Shown in pieces: positions 10,609 to 23,110 of a DNA stretch of 64,000 bases. The DNA is taken from assembly GCF_018139145.2 (NCBI RefSeq), contig NC_059475.1, forward strand, positions 13,626,437-13,690,436, read 5' to 3'. Numbering within the stretch: position 1 is the first letter of the stretch; every line of letters starts with the position of its first letter. Origin of the DNA: Gymnogyps californianus (lineage: Eukaryota; Chordata; Aves; Accipitriformes; Cathartidae). The notes under the pieces were generated by a model. The model was not told the origin of the DNA. It did not search any database and was given only the letters and a program-made list of their open reading frames with translations. The position numbers were made by a program, and so were the translations under genes.

Positions 10609-13131
10609 CTGAAAAACTAGTTTGTATGTCTGATTCTTTTATTTGGGTTATCAAAGGATTTTTAAAGTTAATTTCATTATTTAGCAGACATCCCTGGGTT
10701 TAGGCTCAGTTTTGGGTGGAAAGGGTGGGTTTTTTTCACATTCCATCACCTATCTTGACAGATTCTGTGTGTGCCAGAGGCGGTCGTCTTAACCCTGGAT
10801 GAAAACCTAATCTCTCCTGCTTTCGTAAAACCTTTTCCTCTAATTCTCTCTCTAGTAAATTATATTCTGTTCTTTGCCCTTGAATAATTTAAAAATGTAT
10901 AGAATAAAGTGTGCGTGGGGGGGGTTCTGTTCCATTGAGCGATACCTGGTAATCAAAATACTGCATTCATATCTTGCTGCAATGATCTCATTTCTATTGG
11001 GACAGCACTCCTGTGAGCACAGGCCCATGTTGTGTTCATCCTGTTACAACCAGATAAACTCATAATGTAGACAGATAAGAGCTATGCTCATTAATCTATT
11101 AATTGCCTATTGTCAGTTGTCAATATGTTTCGCTTGATGGGAAGCTGGAAGATTAGTTTGTATTGTGAGGATGTAGATTTTTGTTCTGTATTACTATTAT
11201 TTTATTTTGATGTGTGGAATACTACGAAATGACATTCAAGCTGGTAGCATCTCACCCGAACAGAGTAGAGCTGGCTGCTTTTTAAGTTTCTGAAACCAGA
11301 AAAATGCAATGCCCCAAATGGCTGTGAAATAAAAAGCGTATTTTCAATCAGAGGACCCCACAAGAGCTGTGACTGTGTTGAGTAACACGTTTTTTACGAT
11401 GGGCATTCAGGACATCCTTAAAATCAACACAGCCTGAGATACCCTGATTTCCCGGGGAAGCTGAAACTCTGTGGGGACTTCATTGTTCGCTGGAAATTTG
11501 AGACTGATTTTGTCTGTGACTGGAGCTGCTGGAGCAAAATTTTATTATAATTGTGTGACCTTTAATACACCATGAAGAGATTTCAAGTTCTCTATTTTTC
11601 TAGCCTATAACAAATCAAATGTTTAACTATAATGTACAGCCACCAAGTTTACACCTTAAGAAGGGTGATTTTCAAGGGCTTATCTCTACAAAGAACAGTG
11701 GAGCAGAGACAGTTTCAAAAAAAGGAAAAAAGAAGGGAGAGGAACATCATAGAAGCACTTTATAGACCTATTTGAATCACAGCTTTAAGTCATTTATATC
11801 ACGGCCAAAAAGCCCATCCATGTGTGCATTTAATAATGATGGCCAATTCTGAACGGAGACTGGAAATTTTCCTCTCCATGGCAGGAAGCAAAAAAACCCC
11901 TCACTGTTTCTGAGCTGGTAACTTGACCTGTTTGAATTATTTTATTACTTGTGAGACTATCAGCCAGGTGGCCAGCATTTAAACTCTGAGGACAGATCTG
12001 GGAATTGATTTCTGTAAGAGCAGCTGATGATTGGGCAGCTCAGGCATTTTCTAGGCACACTTAGGCAGCTCTGTCTGACAAACAGCAGCTCATCCGTGGG
12101 GCAGCAATCTTCATGCCATCTATGCACAGGTTTGAAGGATACAGGCAGGTCTTCCATACTGTCCAGGACATGCAACAGTGCTACATGCCTGGGCATTAGA
12201 ACCTGCCTTCCTTATTTTCTGCCGTGACAGAGGAAAGCAGTTTATTACCTCAAGGTAGACAAGGTGTGTTCCCCTCTGGCTGCAGTCACCCCCATGACGG
12301 GTGTAGGTGTCCGTCTGCAAGGTCCAGAAGCCTCTGTTATTATTATCAAGGATGGTCACATAGAACAGAGTTTAATCAGATGCATTTTCTCATGATGTGT
12401 GTGGGGGTCCAGGGTTTTATTTCAAATTTTCAAGGAAAAAAACTGTTATTGAAATGTGTGTGGGTCTTTTAATATCCAGAGAAATTCTAGTTTCTCTAGC
12501 TGTTTTACTCTTCTGGGCTTCTTTCTTTCTGCAAAAAGTTAAGGAGGGAAATATATTTAAATTAAATGAAATTACATGAAAGAAGAAAGGATGAAAAAAA
12601 GAATCTTCCTTTCCACTGAAAATGTGCCAAACCCCTTTAAAGTGAGGAAATTACTTTTCTCAAATATCATTAATGTTTTAGCTTATTTTTCCCCCAGTTT
12701 TGGAAAGTCACAGGCATTACAATTGCACTCTTTCTCATCTCCTCTAACCTCTCCAGAAGAGAAGGGGTTTTGGAACACGATACAAGAGCAAAAGGTAAAA
12801 TAGGAAACACAGAAAAGAGAGAAGGGAAAAATCTCTGGCTAGCATTCAGATATCTGTATTCACTGGACACCAGTCAGATATTTGTATTCAGTGCCTCAAA
12901 GGTAGAAAATGATAGAAAGGTGTGATTGGAAGTTTAATGCTTTGAAAACTTATTTAAGAACAAAAGTGATCCACTTAAATGCCTGCAAAATAGAAAAATG
13001 CAGAATTTGGAATTTTTCACATCTGCCTATTTCAACAAACTTTTTTTCTTTTACATGAGTGAAGTATGGCTGAGCTCAGGGGACCCCCCACACAAAGTAC
13101 ATGTCATATCCTCTCCCTGAGTATTTATTCA
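10609..13131. other. Gene-free AT-rich DNA
   Basis: Only short frames are visible, none with recognisable domains. There is a short G8 run near 10917-10924. I found no second exon of the candidate minus-strand gene here. Confidence 0.5.
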
Positions 13132-13250
13132 CTGATGAGGACTGAATTGCAGAGAAATTAAATGCCTCACTTCTGGTCCCACAGGAAATATGTGGCAGAG
13201 TCTTGAAATGGACCCAGCTCTCCCGAGTCCCAGATGAATGCCTGAACCAA
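13132..13250 (+). repeat. MIR/L2-like ancient SINE remnant
   Basis: About 120 bases follow the familiar 3' part of MIR/L2-like elements in order. GATGAGGACTGAATTGCAGA matches the 'gatgagg aactgaggc agaga' block, and ATTAAATGCCTCAC sits where 'attaagtgacttgcc' is expected. GGTCCCACAGGAAATATGTG and GCAGAGTCTTGAAATGGACC match the 'ggtcacacag...gtggcagag..gggatttgaaccc' block. CAGCTCTCCCGAGTCCCAGA then matches the 'aggtctcccgagtcccag' end. This is the clearest ancient SINE-type match in the window. It predates birds and implies long-retained neutral sequence. Confidence 0.7.
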
Positions 13251-16224
13251 AATCTCTCTTCCTTATCATACTATGTTTCTCTTTCTTTCCAATATCTTCT
13301 CTAAACATTTCTTTTGTTTGGTTCGTTGAGGTCAGTGGTCTCAGCTTGTTGCAAGCACCACAGAATTTCACCCTTTATGTTTTTTTTTCCTTTGTACATT
13401 GCCTATATATTGAGTTGCTGGCTTTGCATTTCTTCTTGCTCCCGGATCCCTCCCTACTGTGCAGAAGGTGACAGCTTCAGGAGCACAATGTTTTGTCATT
13501 TTTGACCTGTGGGATAGTGCACACCCCTTTTTAGCCCATGTCCCATTGTAAGTCAGCCCCTTTTGATCCAGTCTCCATCCCCTTTTATTGACCAGCTCCC
13601 CTATTTCCACTAAATGTTTCAGCCCTGCTGCCTGCTCCCTTTGTGCTTTCTTTAATTCTCAATATTTCTGTGGCAGGACTGAGTCTGCCATCAGTTTGTT
13701 TAGTGGAGCAGAAGACAAAGCCAGGCTGGTGCTGCTGCTGTTGAATAGGTCATCAGTGACAACAACCTGTGCTGCAGAAGTTAGCCCCCACTGACACTGT
13801 TTTCACTCCACTTGAATGGAAGCTCCTGGGAGTCTTTCTTTAAAGAGCCCAGGGGTGAGGAAGGCAGGACAAATGGAAAGAAAAGGAATAAAATAATTAT
13901 AGCAATAACACTCCAACTTTCTCAGTTGTGCGTGGACTTGGCTAATCAAAATGAGAAGTACCTTGGGTACCTGTAGATGGGGTAGGTTAAGAGGTTGTTC
14001 TTTTGTCCCACTGTGGCCTCTGCAGTGGGGGGCAGTGACTTTTTGTATCTCTAGATTTTCTCTCTGTTGTTAGGTTAGGTGCTGTCATCTTTAGAAATAA
14101 GATCTTTTTCGTAAGCACTTGCCCTTATTGAATGAGGTATAGCCATGACCACGAAGGGAAATGATCCTTGTCTGGGCCATCAAAGGAAGATCGCACCCAG
14201 TACTGCAGCTCTGACTTCTCTTGACTGAGCTAAAACTGTACCTCCGTGGTGACTAACTGCAGAGCCATGCCTACCAGGATAAGAGGGAGAGGTGCTGGGC
14301 ATGCGTATAACAAAACCCATCTTCCAGTGCTTCTAGAATACACACCCCTCATCTTGAGAAATTTTCTAATTAAACAAATAGATTTTTTTAATTATACTGC
14401 GAGAGACAACAATATATTCTACATTTTGATCTAAATGAAGTCCATTTTATTTAGACACAATAGGAAACAGCAGCCGTCTTTGTTAGAGGATGCTGAGGCT
14501 AAAACTGCATTAGTCTCATAGGGCAAAACCATTTGAATTGTAGATATAGGAATGATATGCATAAGTAGGGAAAACATTGGTTGTAATGGACAAGACTAGC
14601 GAAACAGCTCTTTCTTTATCAATCAGAAAGCCAGTTTCTTAAAAGGTAGTAGGCAAATAGTTTTAACAGGTTCATAACAGATATCCAGCCAGAAATTAAA
14701 ACAGAAATGTGAAAGAAGAGGTAGTTGCTGAAAAATTTCAAATCTAATTTTTTAATGTACTTTTGGGCCATGCAATGGATTTTCTTGAAAACCTCCAGAT
14801 AATTAAATCTTTGTTCACAGATTACATAACGTAAATACATGGGGGAGATGGACTTTCTCCATACAAACAGGAAATGCATTTTACGAGAACAACTGGATGT
14901 AATTTTAATATAGAAGAAAAGGGGAAGAAGAGGAGGAGAAATACCAATGTAAGAGTTCATGGGCCAACAAAAATTTGTTTCTCTTTCTGAATTACAATAA
15001 AGAACATGCAACTAAAACTGGTCAAAAGTGGTAGAAAATACCACTGAATATCTTTTTTTTTTTTTCTGAATATCTCCCACTGAGTGTAAGAAGAAAACCT
15101 AATCACACAGTATGTACAAGTGTATGTGTACATTTATTGTACACACTGCTCCAAGTTTTACACAGGCTGTTTACCTTAGGGAGTTAATTCTCATATAACT
15201 TTTTTCTGGTTCTGCAAAAACTTTGAGGTCTCGTAATAAATTTAATGTAGCTGACTTGTATGGCAAGAGGCTCATTACTTAGTCTCACCGTTTATATTTA
15301 TGCAGAATAGTGTCTGTTTTATTCAGTAGAAGGCCATTTCTGTTAGCACATCACTTAAAGATTGTGATGATGGGGATGCCAATAATCAGAAGAGGGAAAG
15401 CGCTAAGCATTGGAATATAGCATAGCTTCCAAATCCTGTGGTTTTCAGAAATTGTTAATGTTTTGATGCTATGTCTTAGCTGCAAATAGAGTTTAAACAT
15501 GATCATTAGCAGGATGGATTGATTTTGCTTTGGGGGAAGATGAAGCTGCATCATATTGCATTGGTTTTCTTTGTGGTTATTACCTGACTGTCTACCAGCT
15601 GATTGTGATGTTGCTGTAGCATGGCTTCCTCACTTCCCTAAATGGATTTAAGTAGTGTTCTTGTATAACTGGAGAATTATTGAAAAAATATATTTACTTC
15701 CTGGTCCTTTCTCCCTAGTATAGGGACTTGCCAGTGGTGATAAGCACTTGGAGCGTCTATCTGTTGCCCAGCACCAGTGCGGCAGGCCTCGGGGGTCTCA
15801 GAAAGGCAAGTTCAAGGGCACTTTCGCGGCAGCCTGCTGTACATTCAAGGAGCTCCAGCTCTCCCAGGCCCCTGCAGACATCCTTCCTGTGGGAGTGCTG
15901 GAGAGCGCGTAGTGCTGCCTGAAGCCCTCTGATGCATGGGCAGCTCCCAGACAGCTTCTCAGGACTTCTTGTGCAGGAGTTGTGGTTGTAGCTCTGTGGT
16001 GCAGCTTTGCTGGGACAAACACGCAAAGAGAGGGCAGAGAGCTCCCAGTCCCCTGGCAGAGGTGCCTGGGGAGGGCCAGGCTAGCACAGCTAGAGCTAGA
16101 GAGCAACCGGCAATGGCAAGAGTGCGCAAAGCTGGAAGTCTGCGTGCTGTTTGACAAAGCAGCATGGGCAGTGGGCTGACTTAAGATGTGGCCCTGGCAG
16201 TTTTTCCCATAGTTCATCAAATGG
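13251..16224. other. Gene-free DNA with a GC-richer patch
   Basis: A 130-codon minus-strand frame (14619-15011) and a 140-codon one (15798-16220) show no recognisable domain; both look like chance. The patch at about 15719-16190 is clearly richer in G and C than its surroundings and follows a CTTTCTCCCTAG acceptor-like site at 15718, but I see no matching donor. A T13 run lies at 15053-15065. Confidence 0.5.
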
Positions 16225-16725
16225 ATAGAATCATAGAATCATTTAGGTTGGAAAAAACCTTTAAGATCATCAAGTCCAACCATAAACCTAACACTGCCAA
16301 GTCCACCACTAAACCATGTCCCTAAGCACCACGTCAACACGTCTTTTAAATACCTCCAGGGATAGTGACTCAACCGCTTCCCTGGGCAGCCTGTTCCAAT
16401 GCTTGATAAACCTTTCAGTGAAGAATTTTTTCCTAATATCCAATCTAAACCTCCCCTGGCGCAACTTGAGGCCATTTCCTCTCATCCTATCACTTGTTAC
16501 TTGGGAGAAGAGACCGACACCCACTTTGCTACAACCTTCTTTCAGGTAGTTGTAGAGAGCCATAAGGTCTCCCCTGAGCCTCCTTTTCTCCAGACTAAAC
16601 AAGCCCAGTTTCCTCAGCCGCTCCTCATAAGACTTGTTCTCTAGACCCTTCATCAGCTTTCTTCCTCTTCTTTGGACACGCTCCAGCACCTCAAAGTCTT
16701 TCTTGCAGTGAGGGGCCCAAAACTG
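16225..16725 (-). mobile_element. CR1 LINE, 5'-truncated, antisense
   Basis: The plus strand begins with ATAGAATCATAGAATCAT, the reverse complement of the short tandem repeat that ends CR1 elements. It continues into 'ttaggttggaaaaaacctttaagatcatc', the standard CR1 3' region. The minus strand encodes the C-terminal end of the CR1 ORF2 reverse transcriptase protein, including [38 protein letters not shown] and [14 protein letters not shown], and ending [13 protein letters not shown]. Only the last ~140 codons and 3' tail remain, so this is a typical dead 5'-truncated insertion without a functional polymerase. The open frame is intact and matches consensus closely, so it is fairly young compared with the copy at 37790. 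Upstream, the frame runs on to 16929 through apparently unique sequence. Confidence 0.93.
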
Positions 16726-19700
16726 AAAACATGGATGTTTATTTCCAAATTTCTGCATGGAATCTAACCTGAGTCTTAATTGCCCTTCATGATCTCCTGT
16801 TGTTATAGCTGACCTGGCGTGCTTTCCCAGCTCTTGTGGTTTGTCCAAGGTGTTTTTTTTGTGGGGTAGAATAATTTTTGACAAATTATTCTGCTTAAAT
16901 GATTTCAAGCTTTTGAAAATGTCAGGCATACGTTTACATATTTTGGCACAAAACCTTCTGATTTTATGTTCAGAAGCAAATTAGAAAGCATTTAAAATTA
17001 AGTGGTCAAGTGGAAGTGAAATGTCCCAAGGTCGTTGAAACAATATATTTGATCAAAATGATCAAACCGAATAGTCTTCTAATTTTTAGTTATGAACGCT
17101 TGCAAGATTTTGAAAGTGCTTTTTATCCAAATTTGGGGCTGGAAAAATATAGAACTTCAAAAAATTTCTGAAGGAGAGAAAAACTGTTTCTGTTTGAGTT
17201 CTCGTTATTTATACCACTACAAAGTGCTTATAAAATATTACTGTTCTAATTTATAGCATTTTACACCTACTTTGCATAGCAATAAGGCAAACACAGCCTT
17301 ATAAATAAAGACAAAGATGTGGAACCTGTTTTGTTGAATTGGGATTCAATTTCAGAGGGAATAAGGAAAAAGTAAACTAATGCTTTTATGTATTTTTCAA
17401 TATTTGATAGTCTTCTGTTTTTATTGGACTGAGTAGGAGTCATATGATCATCTAGTTTACATAAGAAATACTTTTTTTTATGTCTGAATCCTTAAAATTC
17501 TTGTTTAAAAACAAGGAGTAATTCTGGATTGCTTTCAAGAACCAGCAACTAACCCAGAATTTTCACAACAAATCAAAATTAGCACTATTGAACATTTTAA
17601 AGAAAAAAATGTTTATTTACATGTGAAATATGGAGGCACATTGAAGGTCTGTCTTCTAGGAGCCCTTTTTGCTACTGGTGTATCACTTATGTAGTGAAAA
17701 TTACTGTTCTGCTGTCGGCAGGGATTAACATTCACTCCTTCCACTTTGAAATACACTGTTTGAAGTATCTTGCCAAATGCTGATACCTTACAAGAAAACT
17801 TCGAAAAATATTCTGTTGCAGATGGCGATTTTGAATTCCAGGCACTTTATCTTAAAATTCTTGATTTTGATTTCATAGTGTAATGATTATGATCTTTTTC
17901 ACCTTTGCTGTGGTAGCTCATTGAGCTAGTAATCACATCACCACCAGCATCAGTTCAAAGGAGTATATGTGTAGCAAAATTTGGAGCTTCAGGACTTTCG
18001 TGAGGTTCTGCTCTCCACAAATATCACAAATAAATCATTGCTTAAAAGTTCTGATATCTTTAGATGGTGCCCGTTTGAAACATTGTGCTTTCAAATAAGA
18101 TAGTTTGCTTGCCTTACCAGAAAGAGTTCCCATAATGGTGGCAGCGGAGGTGGGTACTTCTTCCCTTCAAGGGCATTCCTTTCTCTTTCAGGTTCTGGTC
18201 AGGGGTGATATGTAACATTCATTTAGAGGCCTAAACTCAATTGGTTTAACAGTGGGCTAAACACAGCACTAAGAGAGGACAGGCACCAAACAGCTTTGCA
18301 TATTGTTGATGTCCAGAGATGGTTTAACAGACAAGATCAGCTGGATCTTAATCTGAAGGACAATATTACTCCATTCTTGTTTTCATGGGATTTACCCATC
18401 CTGCCCTCTTAACTTATATTCATAGTAGCCTCTTTTTTCATATTAGAGCGGTGTAAGAACTCTAAGACAGCAGTTACCTACCCAGTAAAACAGCTGAAGC
18501 CATTGCATCTGTGTTTAGAAGTAACTTGTCAGCCAGAAGTGAGGAGAAACCAGTACTCTGTGTCCTGCACCGTTAGGCACAGACCTCCCTTAAATGTTCT
18601 GCAGATCATCAGGGCTAGCTAAAAGCAAGAAAATCCCGTAAGTAAGCTATTAGTAGCATGATGGGCAAAGCAGTCTGCTCTAGTGGTACCTGCTGACCAA
18701 AACGAGCAAAGATGAGGTTCTATTGAAATTTAAAACAAAGAAGTAAGGTCAGAATTCCTCTGCAAAACTGCATCTACTTTTAACACTGAGGGTATGCAGT
18801 TACACAGCTCCACTGTTGTAAAATTACCCAGATACTAAAAGCATTCAGTAAACCTACTTTATTACACCAAAGCTACATTTACAGGTATGCAGTAAAACCT
18901 AAGCGTTAAAACGATCCTATCAAGTTGCTTCACAGAGCTCCAGAAATGAGATAACCTTACAGAATTCCTCCATCCATCTACATGGCAGTGAGCTTCTTCC
19001 ACTGGAGCTAATTTATAAATGTTGGCAATCCTGGTTCTATAGCAGCAGAGTTTCGTGGGCTTTCAGATGACTGTAGCATTCTTTGTGGCTGAAAATAAAA
19101 TTTGTAGGAGTTAATTTTCTTAAATGCATGCCCAATGTGAGTTCGTTTGTGTCTCATAGGAGAAAGGGATTCAAGTACAATGCAGTAAGAGAATTAATCA
19201 CTTCTGCTGCCCTCTTGATTTTTCACTAAGTGAAGCACAACTGTGCTGAATGTGACAGGTAACATCTGATACCGAGAACTGGACATGTAGGGATCTGCCA
19301 GTTATGCACAATTTTTGCTGAAGTATAATAAAAGTAGTATGACAGCTTATGGTGTGTATCACAGGACCAGCACTATTTTGTTAAAGACAAGAAGTTGTTG
19401 ATTTTGTTTATCACAGTAGTTCAGGTGTGTCTCGGTCTTCCTCCATCCTTGTCATCCTCTCAATTTGCTGACTCCATTTAGTTTCATCATAAAATTTGAA
19501 GAGACTTGTACTTTTGTGTCACTCTCGGGTACTTCTGAAGACTGTAGGAGTTTTCTTTCTGAATTTTCAGTTCATTGAGCTGCAGATAGATGTTCTTTCT
19601 CATCTAAAACTCATCACTTCCTTACCATTGGAGAAAAAAACACATTTAGGAAATTAGTTTGTGGCTTTCTTCAATTTATTCCACATACAACTGCTCATCA

Positions 19701-22539
19701 ACAGTACAGCAGCAAGGAATTAGCACACAGCTACAAGCGTGTGTTCAAATTAAAAGTGTATTCTGCACTTTTATTCTTGTGTTGTGCAGCGATTATGGAA
19801 GGAAAACACTTTTATCAAGCCACCAAAAGCCCATTAACACCAAGGAAAGCTGTTGCCACCTCCTACCTTCTTTATAAGACAGTAAACAAGGAGAGAAGCC
19901 ATGGCAGGCTCACTGTGGGGAGAATGAGCCGTGCTTGGTGTGACTCCCCTTCTCTTCTTTAACAGCCAGTCCTGAATCCTTGGCTGACATAAATGGCTAC
20001 AGCTCTGGTGTCTCTGCTCACCTTCCCTTCTTTTATAAGGGCAGTGAAGTGTATGGAATAGCTTCACAAAATACATATCGGATAGTGTTTAAAGAAAAAC
20101 TCCTTGATTTTTAATTATGATAATGTTGAGGCACAGGAAACTGAAGAATGAAGATGCAAAGTAAAAGCCTGAAATTTCCACCCCAGACCCTGCATTGATG
20201 ATGGCTGTCTGTGGATCAGGCCTTGGTTCTGGGGCAGAGAGGATTGATTTGTTGTTACCTAATGACAGCTAGAAACTAAAGGTGATCTTTGTACTTTTGT
20301 AAACAGGTTGCAAATGTAAATGCTTTAACTTTTTAAAAATTTTTTTGGGGGGTGAGGAGATTACTTTCTCATTAAATTTGTACCCTGGGAAAGAGAAAGA
20401 GAGAAAAAAATTTGAACCTAAGGAAATTATTTCACTTCATTTATTTCTAGGATAAGTTTTCCATTCTGACTCTGTGTTTCACCTCATTCTCTGAAATTCA
20501 AAAGGCAATTTCACTTTTTTCTTTTTTAAAAATATGGTGTGCTATGCTTTCAAAAATGGCCATGCTTGGCTTTTGTGCCACACAGTCCCAGAGTCTCTCA
20601 GAGAACTGTGCTCTTTATAGAATAAGAGAAGTGAATTTTTAATTTTTTTTTAAGAATACCATATAAACCATTAAGTGAATCTCCTCCTGCCTTTCTTCCG
20701 CCTCCAAAAGTGGGGAGCTGGGAGTTACAGTATGGAGCAGCCTATTGTGGCTCTGTCACTTATGCAAAGAGGTCACGGATGATGGAGTCTGGAATACAAA
20801 AGGTGTAGGGGACTCTGCATCTGCGAGGAGGGGATCAAAACAAATCTCCTTTATCTAATGCAGAACCTATTACTGAATCAAATGCGGGGACATGAAGGGT
20901 CCAAGTGTGCTTTTAATAATCTGTGTTACAAACAGACCGTAATCTGCACAATTAAGCTTCTTGGAGTTGGCAGGATTTTGTGCAGTTGGCAGTTTTCCCC
21001 TTGAATAAAGGTCAGAAAGAGGGGGGTGAATTAACCAATGAATACCTTTTTAAAAGCATTCTATGATTCCATTGAACGTTAGAAATATTTTCTTCATTGC
21101 GCTAGTGGCTCTAGGGAAGAGTGAGTTCTGTGTCCTAGTTTAAAAGCCCGCCTATTTCAAGAGTATAGACAGGCTACACAATAAACGAAGAAGGAAAGGG
21201 GAATAGGAAACCTCCCTCTGTCACCGTAGGTGGGAGCTGGGTTGTCAGCATGTGTCCGATTGTAGCACGCTGTGGATCAGGCCCTGGGGAGCTCTGCTCA
21301 TGTAAGTGTTACCTTAGAGTTGCCCTTAATAGCTAACCCTGTTTTCTAGGTTATCATGACTGTTTCTGGACCCATGGGAGAAATGGTGGGGACCTTGCGT
21401 ACTCCTTCCTGGGTGGACGTCTTGCTATCCAGAACATGATTTCTCTAATACAAATGCATATTCTCTTTCCTGCAGGGAGATAGAGTATATGCAGTTCTAC
21501 TCAAATGGGTGGTGTAGGGTTTCTCTCCCAGTAGGATAGCCTCTTTTCTTCATTACGATGATGAGAAAGTGTTTTCATTTAAAGACGAAAATGCTTGAAT
21601 GGTTTTCTCATCCCTCGCCCCTCCTCTTGGCAAGCAAATGCACTGTTGGGGCACTGGGTTTATCACAGGCCAAAGGGGGAATTCTCTTAGGAGCCTCTTG
21701 TTGAAATGTTGGCAACACATCACTGAGCAGTTCTAAAGACCTCAGGAAGCCCCAAATTTCTCTGAATTTTCCCACCGCCAGCCTTGAATGTAGTTGCCTC
21801 TTTGGCCTTGCAAACTTTGGGAGAACATCAAGGACTGTGCTTGCAGCCGCCATAGTGTGCTCATCAGCACAGGGGCAGCCCCTCGGGATGGGAAGGAAAG
21901 TTGATTGGAGAAAGAAACCACCCACATACTAATCTTTTTGTTTCCTGTAGTTATTTTTTCTTCACTTTTTCTCCTTCACAAAATACACTTAAGGGAAAAG
22001 CATTATCTGCCAGAATCTTTTCTGGGAGAGTGAGCTGGAGAAGCTGTGCTGCCTTTGCTGTACACAGATTCTCAGATCCTTCAAAAGCCTCTGTCCAGCT
22101 GTCTCGCTCTCGCTGCCGCTGTGTGGTGCGGTCTGACTTCCTTCATCTTTTGTGTGTTGCTGCTACAGTGTAAAATCAGGGGGAAATAATTTTCCTCCAT
22201 TTACACTTGACCATTTTGGGGCAAATTAATTCTACTGCCACTTACTTGAAGAGGGGCTTGCAGAATCATGAAGGGAGACAGGGGAAGAGAGGCAGATTTT
22301 TTGTGTGTGTCTGGAAATCAAACATGGTCTGACTGAAGTCTCCTTTTCTCTCTCCCCGCCCCCCCCCCCCCCTTTTTAAATCTTTTTTATTTTTTACTTG
22401 GGTGCTAAAGTTAAGTCTATACTGAATATAATTTCAAATGACAGTTTAACTTACTATTTTAACCAAAACTGTAATAGAAAAATATTTTCCCTGCATTGTT
22501 AAAATGCAACTCGATTCCTGCTCAGCTACCCACACTCTG

Positions 22540-23110
22540 TAAACAAAAATGCGTATTTGCGGTTGATGTGTGGAATATATTTTTTGTTAAATCACAGAAT
22601 GGTTTAAGAATTAAACTAGAAACAAGATGAGGAAAAAACCCTCAGAGCTGTAATCAAACATCCATTCCAACAGCTGAAACATGTTATTACATCTTTCAGC
22701 TGATTTATCGTACCCAAAGAGATTTCATAATCATTCTCAGTATTAAAACAAGGGGAATAGAGGCACATTTCAATAACAATGATTGTTGTTTGGAGAATGC
22801 CAGTCATGTCTAGGAGTGTTATTTACATCAGACAATATGTAGATATTGTGCCTCCAAGCCTGTTCCTGTTTGGTTTTGTTCTTTGACTTACACAAATGAA
22901 TGTTAAGAAATGTTGACAACGAGGTTCAATAGCTAAATACAATAACCGGGGTCCTGCTGACTTCCTTTTGGGAGGAGAGAAATCTTTACCTCCTAAGTAA
23001 TGCAATCTGATGCAGAGATAAATGCAGCTATAAATGTCTGAGCTATCTTTGGTGTGAAAGGTGGGGAGAAATTGAATCTGTGTACTAATTTTAATTTGTA
23101 TTCACACATT
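22540..23110. promoter_or_regulatory. Possible conserved noncoding block (weak)
   Basis: This AT-rich block is free of simple repeats and contains several balanced words such as TAATTTGAAAACAATTAAAAG. This texture is common in conserved vertebrate enhancers but is not diagnostic. No gene, repeat or specific site arrangement supports a function. Confidence 0.2.

Noticed and set aside
14619..15011. 130-codon minus-strand open frame with hydrophobic stretches
   Set aside because: The hydrophobicity follows from AT-rich DNA, and there is no signal of a membrane protein family.
15798..16220. 140-codon minus-strand open frame
   Set aside because: It lies in a GC-richer patch with frames open on both strands; Ser/Ala/Cys-rich with no domain.
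21058..21072. CR1-like terminal word ATTCTATGATTCC
   Set aside because: No CR1 body sequence on either side; probably chance or too decayed to support.
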